Positions 26,446 to 35,295 of a stretch of 64,000 bases of DNA are shown piece after piece. Origin of the DNA: Pseudomonas saponiphila (GTDB lineage Bacteria; Pseudomonadota; Gammaproteobacteria; Pseudomonadales; Pseudomonadaceae); the NCBI RefSeq assembly GCF_900105185.1, contig NZ_FNTJ01000001.1, forward strand, positions 3,306,501 to 3,370,500, read 5' to 3'. The notes beneath the pieces are model-generated. The model ran no database searches. It was not told where the DNA came from and worked only from the letters and a program-made list of their open reading frames with translations. How positions within the stretch are numbered: the first letter of the stretch is position 1; the number at the start of each line of letters is the position of its first letter. Made by a program: the position numbers and the translations under genes.

Positions 26446-28131
26446 ATGGCGGCGCCGCGAGTAGCCATGCGAAACATCAAAGAATGTCTGCGCCTCAAGT
26501 TTGAGGCCGGCTTGTCCCACGAGAAGATTGCCCGTGCCTTGCAGCTGTCCAAGGGCGTGGTTAGCAAGTACATCGCGGCGGCGCGGGTGGCCGGGCTGGA
26601 CTGGCCGGCGCTGGTGGCCATGGACGAGGCCGCGCTGGCGGCCGCCTTGTTTGCACCGACGTCGACGAACAAGCCGCGCGGTGAGCGAGTGCTGCCCGAT
26701 GTGCTGAGCATCCACCGCGAGTTGCGACGCAAGGGCGTGACCTTGCAGCTGCTGTGGGAGGAATATCTCGCCGCGCATGCGGGCCAGCCGACCTACCGCT
26801 ACACCCAGTTCGTCGAGCACTACCGGCGCTACGCCCAGACGCTCAAACGTTCGATGCGTCAGCTGCACCGTGCGGGCGAGAAGCTATTCATCGACTATGC
26901 CGGGCCGACGCTGCCGGTGGTCGACCCGGCCACCGGCGAAGTGCGCCGGGCGCACATCTTCGTCGCCGCCCTGGGCGCCTCGAATTACACCTATGCCTGC
27001 GCGACGCCAGGCGAAACCCAGGTGGACTGGCTGACCTCGCTGGGCCAGGCTCTGACCTACTTTGGCGGCGTGCCGGAAATGGTTGTGCCGGACAATCCGC
27101 GCGCCCTGGTCGCCCAGCCGGATCGCTACGAGCCGGGCCTGAACCGGGCCACGCTGGAGTGCGCGCGTCATTACCAGACGGTGATCCTGCCGGCACGGCC
27201 ACGCAAGCCTCAGGACAAGGCCAAGGCCGAGGTGGCGGTGCAGGTGGTCGAGCGCTGGATCATGGCGCGGCTGCGCCATCGGCAGTTCTTCAGCCTGCAT
27301 GCGCTTAACCAGGCCATCGCCGAGCTGCTGGAGGATCTGAATCGGCGCCCGTTCAAGCGGCTCGATGGCTGCCGGCGCGACTGGTTCGAGCGCCTGGATC
27401 GCCCGGCCTTGCGAGCGCTGCCGGTGCATCCCTACGAGGTCGCCACCTTCAAGCGCTGCAAGGTCAGCATCGACTACCACATCGAGGTCAATGGCAGCTT
27501 CTACAGCGTGCCCTCCGCCCTGGCCCGGCAGAACGTGGACGTGCGACTGACGGCACACACCCTGGAAGTGCTGCATGGCAACCGGCGGGTGGCCAGCCAC
27601 CTGCTGCTGGGGCGACGCGGCGCTTACAGTACCCAGCGCGAGCACATGCCCGCGGCGCACCAGGCGCATCGCGAATGGACGCCACAACGCCTGCTCGACT
27701 GGGGCGCGCGGATCGGCCCCTACACGCGCCAACTGATCGATCACCAACTGACCCACAAGCCGCACCCGGAGATGGGCTACCGCGCCTGCCTCGGCCTGCT
27801 CTCGCTGGCCCGGCGCTATGGCAATGCACGCCTGGAAGCCGCTGCCGAACGTGCCGTACACCTGCGCGCCTTCACCGGGCGCAGCGTGCGCAACCTGCTC
27901 CAGCAAGGCCTGGATCAACAGCCGCTGCCCCAGCGTGCCGCCGAAACGACCTTACCCGGCGACCACGAGAACGTCCGTGGCGCCGACTACTACCAACCCC
28001 CGCAACAGGAGCTGTTCGATGATGCCGCAACACACCCTGAATCAACTGCACCAGCTACGCCTGGACGGCATGGCCCGCGCCCTGGAAGAGCAATGGACGC
28101 TGCCGGCCAGCCACAGCCTGAGCTTCGATGA
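26446..28131 (+). CDS. istA: IstA, IS21-family DDE transposase
   Basis: 561 residues. N-terminal HTH ([23 protein letters not shown], about 20-45), then the retroviral-integrase-like core. Catalytic acids are likely the Asp of LFIDYAGPT, the Asp of [11 protein letters not shown] and the Glu of [11 protein letters not shown] beta-barrel domain follows ([13 protein letters not shown]). ATG at 26446 lies just inside the left-end repeats. The 3' end overlaps istB by 113 bases. All motifs look intact, so this copy could be active. Confidence 0.94.
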   Translation: MAAPRVAMRNIKECLRLKFEAGLSHEKIARALQLSKGVVSKYIAAARVAGLDWPALVAMDEAALAAALFAPTSTNKPRGERVLPDVLSIHRELRRKGVTLQLLWEEYLAAHAGQPTYRYTQFVEHYRRYAQTLKRSMRQLHRAGEKLFIDYAGPTLPVVDPATGEVRRAHIFVAALGASNYTYACATPGETQVDWLTSLGQALTYFGGVPEMVVPDNPRALVAQPDRYEPGLNRATLECARHYQTVILPARPRKPQDKAKAEVAVQVVERWIMARLRHRQFFSLHALNQAIAELLEDLNRRPFKRLDGCRRDWFERLDRPALRALPVHPYEVATFKRCKVSIDYHIEVNGSFYSVPSALARQNVDVRLTAHTLEVLHGNRRVASHLLLGRRGAYSTQREHMPAAHQAHREWTPQRLLDWGARIGPYTRQLIDHQLTHKPHPEMGYRACLGLLSLARRYGNARLEAAAERAVHLRAFTGRSVRNLLQQGLDQQPLPQRAAETTLPGDHENVRGADYYQPPQQELFDDAATHPESTAPATPGRHGPRPGRAMDAAGQPQPELR

Positions 28132-28768
28132 ACGCCTCGGCCTACTGCTCGACCGCGAACTGGCCTGGCGTGACAACCAGCGCCTGGTACGGCTGCGCAA
28201 GAAGGCCAAGCTCAAGTACGCCAACGCCTGCCTGGAAGATCTCGACCGCCGCACCGGACGCGCCCTGGACGAGCGTCTGATCGCCACCCTGGCCAGTGGC
28301 GACTGGATCCGCCAGCAGCACAACCTGCTGCTGACCGGCCCGACCGGTGCCGGCAAAACCTGGCTGGCCTGCGCCCTGGGCAACCAGGCCTGCCGCCAGG
28401 GCTATAGCACCCTGTACCTGCGCACCCCGCGCCTGCTGGAACAACTGCGCATCGCTCATGGCGACGGCAGCTTCGGCCGTACCCTGCAACAGCTGGCAAA
28501 GGTCGACGTCCTGGTGCTGGACGACTGGGCGCTAGCCCCGCTGGAGGAAGGAGCCCGGCATGACCTGCTGGAGGTGATCGACGACCGCGCTGGCAGCCGC
28601 TCCACCATCCTGACGAGCCAACTGCCCATCGAGCACTGGCACGGCTGGATCAACGACCCGACCCTGGCCGATGCCATCCTCGACCGCCTGGTGCACAACG
28701 CCTACCGACTGACGATGAAAGGCGAGTCGCTGCGCCGAAAAAAAGCCGAGGAACAAGCCGCATCGTGA
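28019..28768 (+). CDS. istB: IstB, IS21-family transposition helper ATPase
   Basis: Same 249-residue protein as at 96-845: P-loop GPTGAGKT, Walker [13 protein letters not shown] precedes the ATGATG start inside the end of istA. A GTG overlapping the stop (28765) opens a short frame that leaves the element and closes about 25 bases outside it; in the other copy the equivalent frame enters pirin. Confidence 0.94.
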   Translation: MMPQHTLNQLHQLRLDGMARALEEQWTLPASHSLSFDERLGLLLDRELAWRDNQRLVRLRKKAKLKYANACLEDLDRRTGRALDERLIATLASGDWIRQQHNLLLTGPTGAGKTWLACALGNQACRQGYSTLYLRTPRLLEQLRIAHGDGSFGRTLQQLAKVDVLVLDDWALAPLEEGARHDLLEVIDDRAGSRSTILTSQLPIEHWHGWINDPTLADAILDRLVHNAYRLTMKGESLRRKKAEEQAAS

Positions 28769-28814
28769 CCGATGCGATTACAATCCAGAACCCGCGCAAC
28801 CGGGGTGGAAGCAC

Positions 28815-28844
28815 CGGTCACGTATTAGCGAAACGCTCGGTCAC
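28815..28844. repeat. IS21 right-end sub-terminal repeats
   Basis: CGGTCAC at 28815 and 28838, 23 bases apart, are the inverted counterparts of the left-end sites. The outer one adjoins the terminal inverted repeat. Confidence 0.7.
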
Positions 28845-30195
28845 GTTCACCGAAATCCGCAAAAGGGCGCCACTTCGGTGGAAATGATCCCTTCGTTGAT
28901 GCCCACCATGCCCGCTTCCAGGCCTTCGGCCATGCGCCAGACCCGACCGATATCGCGACTGTAGAAATAGGCCGACAGACCAAATGGCGTGTCGTTGGCC
29001 CGCTGCAGCACGTCGGCCTCGTCCCGGAAACGGAAGCACGCCGCCACCGGGCCGAAGGTTTCTTCCTGGGCGATCAGCATCTCGCCGTTGGCCTCGGTGA
29101 GGATGGTCGGTTCGAAGAAGGTGCCGCCCAGGGCATGGCGACGACCGCCGCAGAGCAGCCGGGCGCCCTTCTCCAGGGCATCGCCGACATGCGCCTCGAC
29201 CTTGGCCAGGGCCGCCGCATTGATCAGCGGCCCCTGCTCGGTATCGCCGTCCAGGGCGCTGCCGACCCGCAGCGCGGCAACCGCCTCGGCCAGCTTGGCG
29301 GTGAAGGCCTCATACACGCCGTCCTGGATGAAGAAGCGGTTGACGCAGACGCAGGTCTGCCCGGTGTTGCGGAACTTCGAGGCCATGGCGCCCTTGACCG
29401 CGGCATCCAGGTCGGCGTCGTCGAAGACAATGAACGGTGCATTGCCCCCCAACTCCAGGGAGACTTTCTTCAAGGTGTCGGCGGCCTGGCGCATCAGCAG
29501 TTTGCCGGTACGGGTCGAGCCGGTGAACGACAGCTTGCGCACCACGCTCGAAGCCTGCAGCGCCTGGCCAATGGCGGGCGCATCGCCGGAGACGATGTTC
29601 AGCACCCCGGCGGGAATGCCCGCCTGCTCCGCCAGCACGCCAAGGGCAAAGGCCGAAAGCGGGGTTTCTTCCGAGGGCTTGAGAATCATCGTGCAGCCGG
29701 CGGCCAGGGCCGGACCGACCTTGCGCGTGACCATGGCCAGGGGGAAGTTCCACGGAGTGATCGCCGCGACTACGCCAATCGGCTCCTTGGTCACGATGAT
29801 CCGCGCGTCGGCCTTGTGGCTGGGGATCACGTCCCCATAGGCGCGCTTGGCTTCCTCGCCGAACCACTCAAGGAAGCTTGCGGCGTAGACCACTTCGCCC
29901 ATGGCCTCGGCCAGGGGCTTGCCCTGTTCGCAGCTGAGCAAGGTGGCCAGTTCGCGCTGCTGGACCAGCATCAGCTCGCTCCAGCGCTTGAGCCGCTGGC
30001 TGCGCTCCTTGGCGGTGAGTGCGCGCCAGGCGGGCAAGGCGCGCTGGGCGGCGGCAATCGCCAGGCGAGTTTCTTCGGCGCCAGCCTTTTGCACCTGGGC
30101 AATCAGTTCGCCATTGGCCGGGTTGTACACCGGGTAGCTGACGCCGCCGCTGGACCATTGGCCATCGATGAAATGACCGGTACGGATCAATGCGC

Positions 30196-31230
30196 TCATG
30201 CCATGGCCTCGCTCAGGGAAAAGCGCTCCAGCCCCGGACGGGCCGTGCGCAGGATACGTTTGCCGGCGGTGTAGTCGTTGATCACATCGCAGGGGGTGTA
30301 GTTGCGCTCCAGCTCGTGCAGTTCCTCGGCATCCAGGGTGGTATCCAGCGCCGCCAGGGCGCTGTCGAACTGCGCCGTGGTATCGGCACCCACCAGCATG
30401 CAATCGACCCCGGCATGCTTGAGCACCCAGGCCTGGGCCACCTGGGCATTGGACAGGCCGCGGGCCCGGGCCACGCGCTGCACCGAGCGGGCGATCTGCA
30501 ACGAGGCCTCGTCGCTGTACATCTGCTGGGTGAAGAAGTCGGTCTGGTTGCGGGTCGACTGCACGTCGCCAGTGAGCAGGCCCCGGGCCAGCGGGCTGAA
30601 CACCGAGACGCCCAGGCCCTGGTCACGGCAGAACGGAATCATCTCGCGCTCTTCCTCGCGGTAGGCGCAGTTGAGCTGCAGCTGCATGTTGATCGGCTTG
30701 ACCCAGCCATGGCGCTCGCAGGCCATGAGCAGCTTCGCCAGTTGCCCGGTGAGCATGGTGGAGACGCCGATGTAGCGAGCCTTGCCGGCGCGGACGACGT
30801 CGTTCAGCGCCTGCATGGTTTCTTCCACCGGGGTGTTCACATCGAAGTAATGCAGCATGAACACGTCGACGTAATCCATGCCCAAGCGCTTGAGCGAGGC
30901 GTCGATGCTGTCGAGGATGTGCTTGCGCGAATGGCCGCTGGCATTGATCGCGCTGCGGGTGCCATAGCCGACCTTGGTGGTGATCACCAGGTCTTCGCGG
31001 CGCGCCAGGCGCTTGACGATGCGCCCCACCACTTCTTCGCCGACGCCTGCGGAATAGAAATCCGCCAGGTCGATGAAATTCACGCCGTGGTCTAGGGCGT
31101 GAGCGACGATGGGCTCACTCTGCTTTTCATCGAAGATCCAGGGCTTCCAGTCCGGGGTGCCCATGTTCATGGTGCCCAAGCACAGGCGCGACACTTGCAG
31201 GCCGGAGTGGCCCAGACGAATGTATTGCAT
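30196..31230 (-). CDS. Aldo/keto reductase
   Basis: 344 residues. The AKR barrel starts MQYIRLGHSGLQVSRLCLGTMNMG. The tetrad is visible: Asp and Tyr in NFIDLADFYSAG, Lys in DLVITTKVGY, His in VDVFMLHYFDV. It reduces or oxidises carbonyl/alcohol substrates with NADPH. GAGGAG precedes the ATG, within the end of the fae homologue (10-base gap). Its stop overlaps the aldehyde dehydrogenase ATG. So Fae homologue, AKR and dehydrogenase form one translation-coupled leftward operon. Substrate unknown. Confidence 0.9.
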   Translation of the reverse strand: MQYIRLGHSGLQVSRLCLGTMNMGTPDWKPWIFDEKQSEPIVAHALDHGVNFIDLADFYSAGVGEEVVGRIVKRLARREDLVITTKVGYGTRSAINASGHSRKHILDSIDASLKRLGMDYVDVFMLHYFDVNTPVEETMQALNDVVRAGKARYIGVSTMLTGQLAKLLMACERHGWVKPINMQLQLNCAYREEEREMIPFCRDQGLGVSVFSPLARGLLTGDVQSTRNQTDFFTQQMYSDEASLQIARSVQRVARARGLSNAQVAQAWVLKHAGVDCMLVGADTTAQFDSALAALDTTLDAEELHELERNYTPCDVINDYTAGKRILRTARPGLERFSLSEAMA

Positions 31231-31240
31231 GCTGCGCTCC

Positions 31241-31753
31241 TCAGGCCTTGGGGGTGTAGAACGGGTTGCTGATCTGATTCACCGCATCCGCCAACTGGGC
31301 GCGCTCGGGCTTGCCGTTCAGGGCCGCGCGGATCGCCGTGCGGCAGGCGTTGTAGTTGTTGAGGTAGACCGCATCCAGATCATCGCAGTCGGGATTGACC
31401 CAGTTGGCGGTGACGATTGCCCAGTGGTCTTCGGCTTCGGCCGGCAAGGTGCCGTCCAGCAGCGCTTCGAGCACCGCCTTGGCAATACCGGCCTGGGATG
31501 CGCCCCAGGTAGCGTTGCCATGCAGCTCGCTGGCAATCGCCGCCTTGTTCACATACAGGGTCATGGGCTTGACCGGGATGTTGGGCCGGGCAATCACCAT
31601 GAACGGGCAATGGCCCTGGCTCGGCGAGGCCAGGCTGTTGGCGAAGGCCTGGCCGGCAGGACCGTTGCGCGGCCCGATGAGGATGTTGATATGGGCGGCA
31701 TTGACGCCTGGGCCTTCGAAGCCCTCGCCGATGTAGAGGTCGAGTGGTTGCAT
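31241..31753 (-). CDS. Formaldehyde-activating enzyme (Fae) homologue
   Basis: 170 residues, the size of Fae from methylotrophs. The pattern IGEGFEGPGVNAAHINILIGPR matches Fae's [22 protein letters not shown]-type start; His21 aligns with the catalytic histidine. RPNIPVKPMTLYVNK and the C-terminal NPFYTPKA also fit. True Fae condenses formaldehyde with tetrahydromethanopterin, a cofactor pseudomonads are not known to make. The role here may be another formaldehyde or aldehyde adduct. It is the first gene of the AKR/aldehyde dehydrogenase/MFS operon. The ribosome site is weak (AAGAG). Confidence 0.85.
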   Translation of the reverse strand: MQPLDLYIGEGFEGPGVNAAHINILIGPRNGPAGQAFANSLASPSQGHCPFMVIARPNIPVKPMTLYVNKAAIASELHGNATWGASQAGIAKAVLEALLDGTLPAEAEDHWAIVTANWVNPDCDDLDAVYLNNYNACRTAIRAALNGKPERAQLADAVNQISNPFYTPKA

Positions 31754-32067
31754 GGGTGTTTACTCTTTGAGATCACAAGGAAAGAAATGACGCGGGATCG
31801 GCAGTGCCGCTTCCGCTACGTTTCGTTAGTCGGGTTCAAAGAGCGCGAGCGAGGAAGGCTGCAGAGATGGCCCTGCAAGTGAAGGGTAAGGGACTGAGTC
31901 ATGGCGCAAACGCTCTTTGTTGTTATGGATGAGCTGTGTTTGCGCTGTTTTAGCACCGGGCTGGCGAGGCCCCGTAACCATTAAAAGTCATGCGGCCATG
32001 AGCTTTTGTCATAGCCGCCGATCTGTAGTGCATGGGTTCGCCGGAAAGAACATGGATCCAGCCACGC
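31754..32067. promoter_or_regulatory. 314-bp control region of the fae-akr operon with inverted repeat
   Basis: No gene is seen. GCGCAAAC (31905-31912) and GTTTGCGC (31939-31946) are perfect 8-base inverted arms 34 bases apart, about 150 bases upstream of the fae start, and could bind a dimeric regulator. The 3' end of the YdiJ-type gene borders the region at 32068. Confidence 0.45.
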
Positions 32068-35000
32068 TCAAGCTTGCGAATCGCCTCCGGCGGCGTCGCG
32101 CATCAACCTCAGCAACGCCTGAAGCGGATGCGCAACAGACTGGCCGTCCTGGCGCTTGACCTGGCTTCGACACGAATAGCCATCCGCCAGCAGGCGCCCT
32201 GCCCCATTGAGACGGGCCACCAGTGGCCCCCAGGACTGACTGTAGATGACCCCGGAGGTCGCGGCGTTTTGGGTTTCGTGGCCGTAGGTTCCGGACATCC
32301 CGCAACAGCCGCTGGCCTGCACCTGCAACTTCAAGCCAACCCGCGCGAAGATCGTCTGCCACAGGGCCACGCTACCCGGCTCATTGGTTTTTTCGGTGCA
32401 GTGCGGCAGAAAGTGGTAAGCCTCCTGATCGGCGCCCAGCGTCGATGGCGCCAGTACCTGCACCAGCCATTCCTGGGGCAACAGCACCGTCGGCGCTTGA
32501 TCCTGCCCCAGGCTCTTGGCGTACTCCTGCCGATAGACCAGAGTCATCGCCGGATCAAGCCCCACCAAGGGAATCTGATATCGGTTCAGTTGGCGCAGCG
32601 ATCGGCCGTTGAAATGCGCGGCCTTGTCGAAGGCCCGCAAAAAGCCCTGGACCTGCAGCGGCTTGCCATTGGCGGCGAACGGCGCGATGTACACCTCAAA
32701 CCCCAGCCTGGAAATCAGTTCGATCCAGTCAGCCAGCAGCGGCGTTTCGAAGTAACGGGTAAAGGCGTCCTGCACCAGGATCACGCTGCGAGCGCGTTGC
32801 GCCTGGTCCAGTCCCTCAAGCAGTGCGGGGGACGCCACGCGCACGTTCCAGCGGCGGCAAACCTCATCGAAATTCAGCAAGCTCAGCAGCGGGCTGTCGA
32901 TCATCCCGGCCACCCGCCGCAGAAACGCCCCCGCCATCCGCGAGCCGATGATGCCGTTGTACAAGCGCGGCATACGGGCGAAGAAGGGAATCGTGTACTC
33001 CAGGGAACCGATGAGGTAATCCTTCAGCGGCCGCAGATAGCGGCTGTGGTACAGCTGCAGGAATCGCGAGCGAAACTCAGGCACATTGACTTTCACCGGG
33101 CACTGCCCCGCACAGGACTTGCAGGCCAGGCACCCGGCCATCGCATCGTAGACCTCATGGGAAAAGTCTTTCTGGCCCATCTTCTGCGCCAGCGTATTCA
33201 CCGCACGTCGCGGCAGGCCAAGAAGCGCGGAGCTGGACGACAGAGCCTCCTGGCAAGCCAGCACATCGACACCTTGCTGGCCCTGCAAGCGCAGCCACTC
33301 ACGCACCAGTGAGGCGCGGCCCTTGGGCGAGTGCACTCTGTCGCGGGTGCCTTTCCAGGAAGGACACATGGCGTCATCGGGATCGAAGTTGTAGCAGGCG
33401 CCGTTGCCATTGCAATGCACGGCGGCGTCATAGTGCGACCAGACCCGCTCATCAATGGTGCGATCAAGCTCGCCCCGCAACTGGACCTCATCCACCCGGG
33501 TCAACCGGGCGCCGGGCAGCGTCTTTGGCGTGGCGATCTTGCCCGGATTGAGTTGGTTGTGCGGGTCAAAAGCCGCCTTGAGCTCCTGCAGGGCCGGATA
33601 GAGTTCGCCGAAGTAATCGGGCACATATTGCGAGCGCAACCCTTTGCCGTGCTCGCCCCAGAGCAAGCCGCCGTACTTTTGCGTCAGCTCGGCGACGGCG
33701 TCCGAAATGGGCCGGACCAGGGCCGCCTGGGCCGGGTCCTTCATGTCCAGGATTGGCCGCACATGCAGGACTCCGGCGTCGACGTGGCCGAACATGCCAT
33801 ATTCCAGGCCATGGCTATCGAGCAGCGCGCGGAATTGCCCGATGAACTCGGCCAGGTGCTCGGGAGGAACCGCAGTATCTTCAACGAACGGCTGGGGCCT
33901 GGCGGCGCCTTTGACATTGCCCAGCAGCCCCACTGCCCGCTTGCGCATCGCGTAGACCCGCTTCAATGCCTCGGCGCCGACCGCCAGGGTGTGCCCCAAT
34001 CGCACCACGCTGGCATCACGCTGCAGGTGCAGGACAAATTCATTCACCCGTTGCAGCAGGGCCGCCTCGTCGTCGCCGCTGAATTCAACCAGGTTGATGC
34101 CCAGTGTCGGCACATCGGGGTCCTGGGGAAAGTACTCGGCGACGCCGTGCCAGACGATGTCGTTCATGGCCAGCGCGAGGACCTTGGAGTCCACCGTCTC
34201 GATGGACAGGGGCTTGAGCGCCATCAACGCCTTGGCGTCGCGCAATGCGTCCATGAAGCCGGCATAACGCACATTGACCAGGATCGAATACTGGGGAACG
34301 GGCAGCACATTCAGCGTGGCTTCGACAATGAACCCCAGCGAGCCTTCGGAGCCGCACAGGACACTGTTCAGGTTGAGCCGCTCACCCGGCTCCTGCAAAT
34401 GCGCCAGGTCGTACCCCGTGAGGCACCGGTTCAGCTTGGGAAAGGTATGTTCGATGAGCTCGGCATACTGCTGCGTGATCTGCGCTGCACAGCGATAGAT
34501 GGCGCCGACCTTGTCTTCGCGACGAGCCTGCGCCTGCCAGTGCTCAGGCTCCAGGGGCGCACTGTCGAGCCGCTCGCCACCGATGAGAATGGTCGACAGC
34601 GCCAGCACATGATCACGGGTTTTGCCGTAGGTGCAGCTGCCCTGGCCGCTGGCGTCGGTATTGATCATGCCGCCGATCGTGGCCCGATTCGAGGTCGACA
34701 GCTCGGGCGCGAAAAACAGTCCATGGGGTTTCAACGCGGCATTGAGCTGGTCTTTGACCACGCCGCTTTGCACCCGCACCCAACGCTCCTCGACATTGAT
34801 CTCAAGGATGCCGTTCAGGTGGCGTGACAAGTCCACCAGGATTCCACTGGTCAACGACTGGCCATTGGTGCCGGTTCCGCCGCCACGGGGCGTGAGCACC
34901 ACCGAACTGAAGGGCGCCAGCGCCGCGAGGCGGGCCAGCAACTGAACGTCTTGCACATTGCGCGGAAACACCGCGGCTTGCGGCAGGCGCTGATAGATCG

Positions 35001-35136
35001 AGTTGTCGGTTGCCAGCACGGTCCGCAGTCCATGATCGCGAGCGATTTCTCCCTGGAAACCTTCCTGTTCCAGGCGAGCCAGGAACAACTCGCAGGCTGG
35101 GTTTTTGACTTCTTGGGGAGACAACCGGGCAATCAT
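32068..35136 (-). CDS. ydiJ: FAD-binding and Fe-S-containing dehydrogenase, YdiJ type (probable D-2-hydroxyglutarate dehydrogenase)
   Basis: 1022 residues, the length of YdiJ proteins. A VAO-type FAD domain (VVLTPRGGGTGTNGQSL near residue 85; FGHVDAGVLHVRP near 490) is fused to a ferredoxin-like domain with CLACKSCAGQCPVKVNVPEF near 665. A GlpC-type C-terminal domain ends with CCGMSGTYGHE near 960. Characterised YdiJ homologues oxidise D-2-hydroxyglutarate, feeding electrons to the respiratory chain; glycolate/D-lactate oxidation is the alternative. Single-gene unit, divergent from a LysR gene with a dyad between them. Confidence 0.85.
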   Translation of the reverse strand: MIARLSPQEVKNPACELFLARLEQEGFQGEIARDHGLRTVLATDNSIYQRLPQAAVFPRNVQDVQLLARLAALAPFSSVVLTPRGGGTGTNGQSLTSGILVDLSRHLNGILEINVEERWVRVQSGVVKDQLNAALKPHGLFFAPELSTSNRATIGGMINTDASGQGSCTYGKTRDHVLALSTILIGGERLDSAPLEPEHWQAQARREDKVGAIYRCAAQITQQYAELIEHTFPKLNRCLTGYDLAHLQEPGERLNLNSVLCGSEGSLGFIVEATLNVLPVPQYSILVNVRYAGFMDALRDAKALMALKPLSIETVDSKVLALAMNDIVWHGVAEYFPQDPDVPTLGINLVEFSGDDEAALLQRVNEFVLHLQRDASVVRLGHTLAVGAEALKRVYAMRKRAVGLLGNVKGAARPQPFVEDTAVPPEHLAEFIGQFRALLDSHGLEYGMFGHVDAGVLHVRPILDMKDPAQAALVRPISDAVAELTQKYGGLLWGEHGKGLRSQYVPDYFGELYPALQELKAAFDPHNQLNPGKIATPKTLPGARLTRVDEVQLRGELDRTIDERVWSHYDAAVHCNGNGACYNFDPDDAMCPSWKGTRDRVHSPKGRASLVREWLRLQGQQGVDVLACQEALSSSSALLGLPRRAVNTLAQKMGQKDFSHEVYDAMAGCLACKSCAGQCPVKVNVPEFRSRFLQLYHSRYLRPLKDYLIGSLEYTIPFFARMPRLYNGIIGSRMAGAFLRRVAGMIDSPLLSLLNFDEVCRRWNVRVASPALLEGLDQAQRARSVILVQDAFTRYFETPLLADWIELISRLGFEVYIAPFAANGKPLQVQGFLRAFDKAAHFNGRSLRQLNRYQIPLVGLDPAMTLVYRQEYAKSLGQDQAPTVLLPQEWLVQVLAPSTLGADQEAYHFLPHCTEKTNEPGSVALWQTIFARVGLKLQVQASGCCGMSGTYGHETQNAATSGVIYSQSWGPLVARLNGAGRLLADGYSCRSQVKRQDGQSVAHPLQALLRLMRDAAGGDSQA

Positions 35137-35247
35137 GCTGGAATTCCTACTGGCGATACCGCTAATCTGAGCATTCTCGTTATGTATGCTTACTCCCCGG
35201 CCGTTGATTCATGGCAAGGGGCACACCTCCGATTCTGTGGGGCCAGA

Positions 35248-35264
35248 ACGTTTCACACAAACGT
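35248..35264. promoter_or_regulatory. LysR-type dyad between the YdiJ-type gene and its divergent regulator
   Basis: ACGTTT-CACAC-AAACGT is a perfect dyad of the T-N11-A class, 31 bases before the LysR start and 112 bases before the dehydrogenase start. This position suits autorepression and divergent activation. Confidence 0.6.
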
Positions 35265-35295
35265 AAAACCTGCAGCATTTGCATGAGCTTTATGA

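Larger units (their letters stand above)
26221..28861 (+). mobile_element. Complete IS21-family insertion sequence, 2641 bp, with 6-bp target duplication
   Basis: Left end TGCGGATTTCGG (26221) and right end CCGAAATCCGCA (to 28861) are perfect 12-base inverted repeats with the TG...CA termini of IS21 elements. AAAGGG occurs directly outside both ends (26215-26220 and 28862-28867). The element carries istA and istB plus sub-terminal repeats. Insertion is inside an aldehyde dehydrogenase gene, opposite to its reading direction. A second copy ends at 938. Confidence 0.97.
26119..30199 (-). pseudogene. NAD(P)-dependent aldehyde dehydrogenase (succinate-semialdehyde dehydrogenase-like), split by IS21
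   Basis: The 5' part (30199 down to 28862) encodes residues 1 to about 446, beginning MSALIRTGHFIDGQWSSGG. It includes the catalytic Glu in ELGGNAPF and Cys in NTGQTCVCVNRF. IS21 follows. The last 32 residues resume at 26220-26119 as [16 protein letters not shown]...YLLMGGL. Removing the IS and one AAAGGG copy rejoins the frame exactly and gives about 477 residues, the usual GabD length. The broken product loses the conserved C-terminal oligomerisation segment and is probably inactive. The ATG overlaps the aldo/keto reductase stop (ATGA). Confidence 0.93.
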
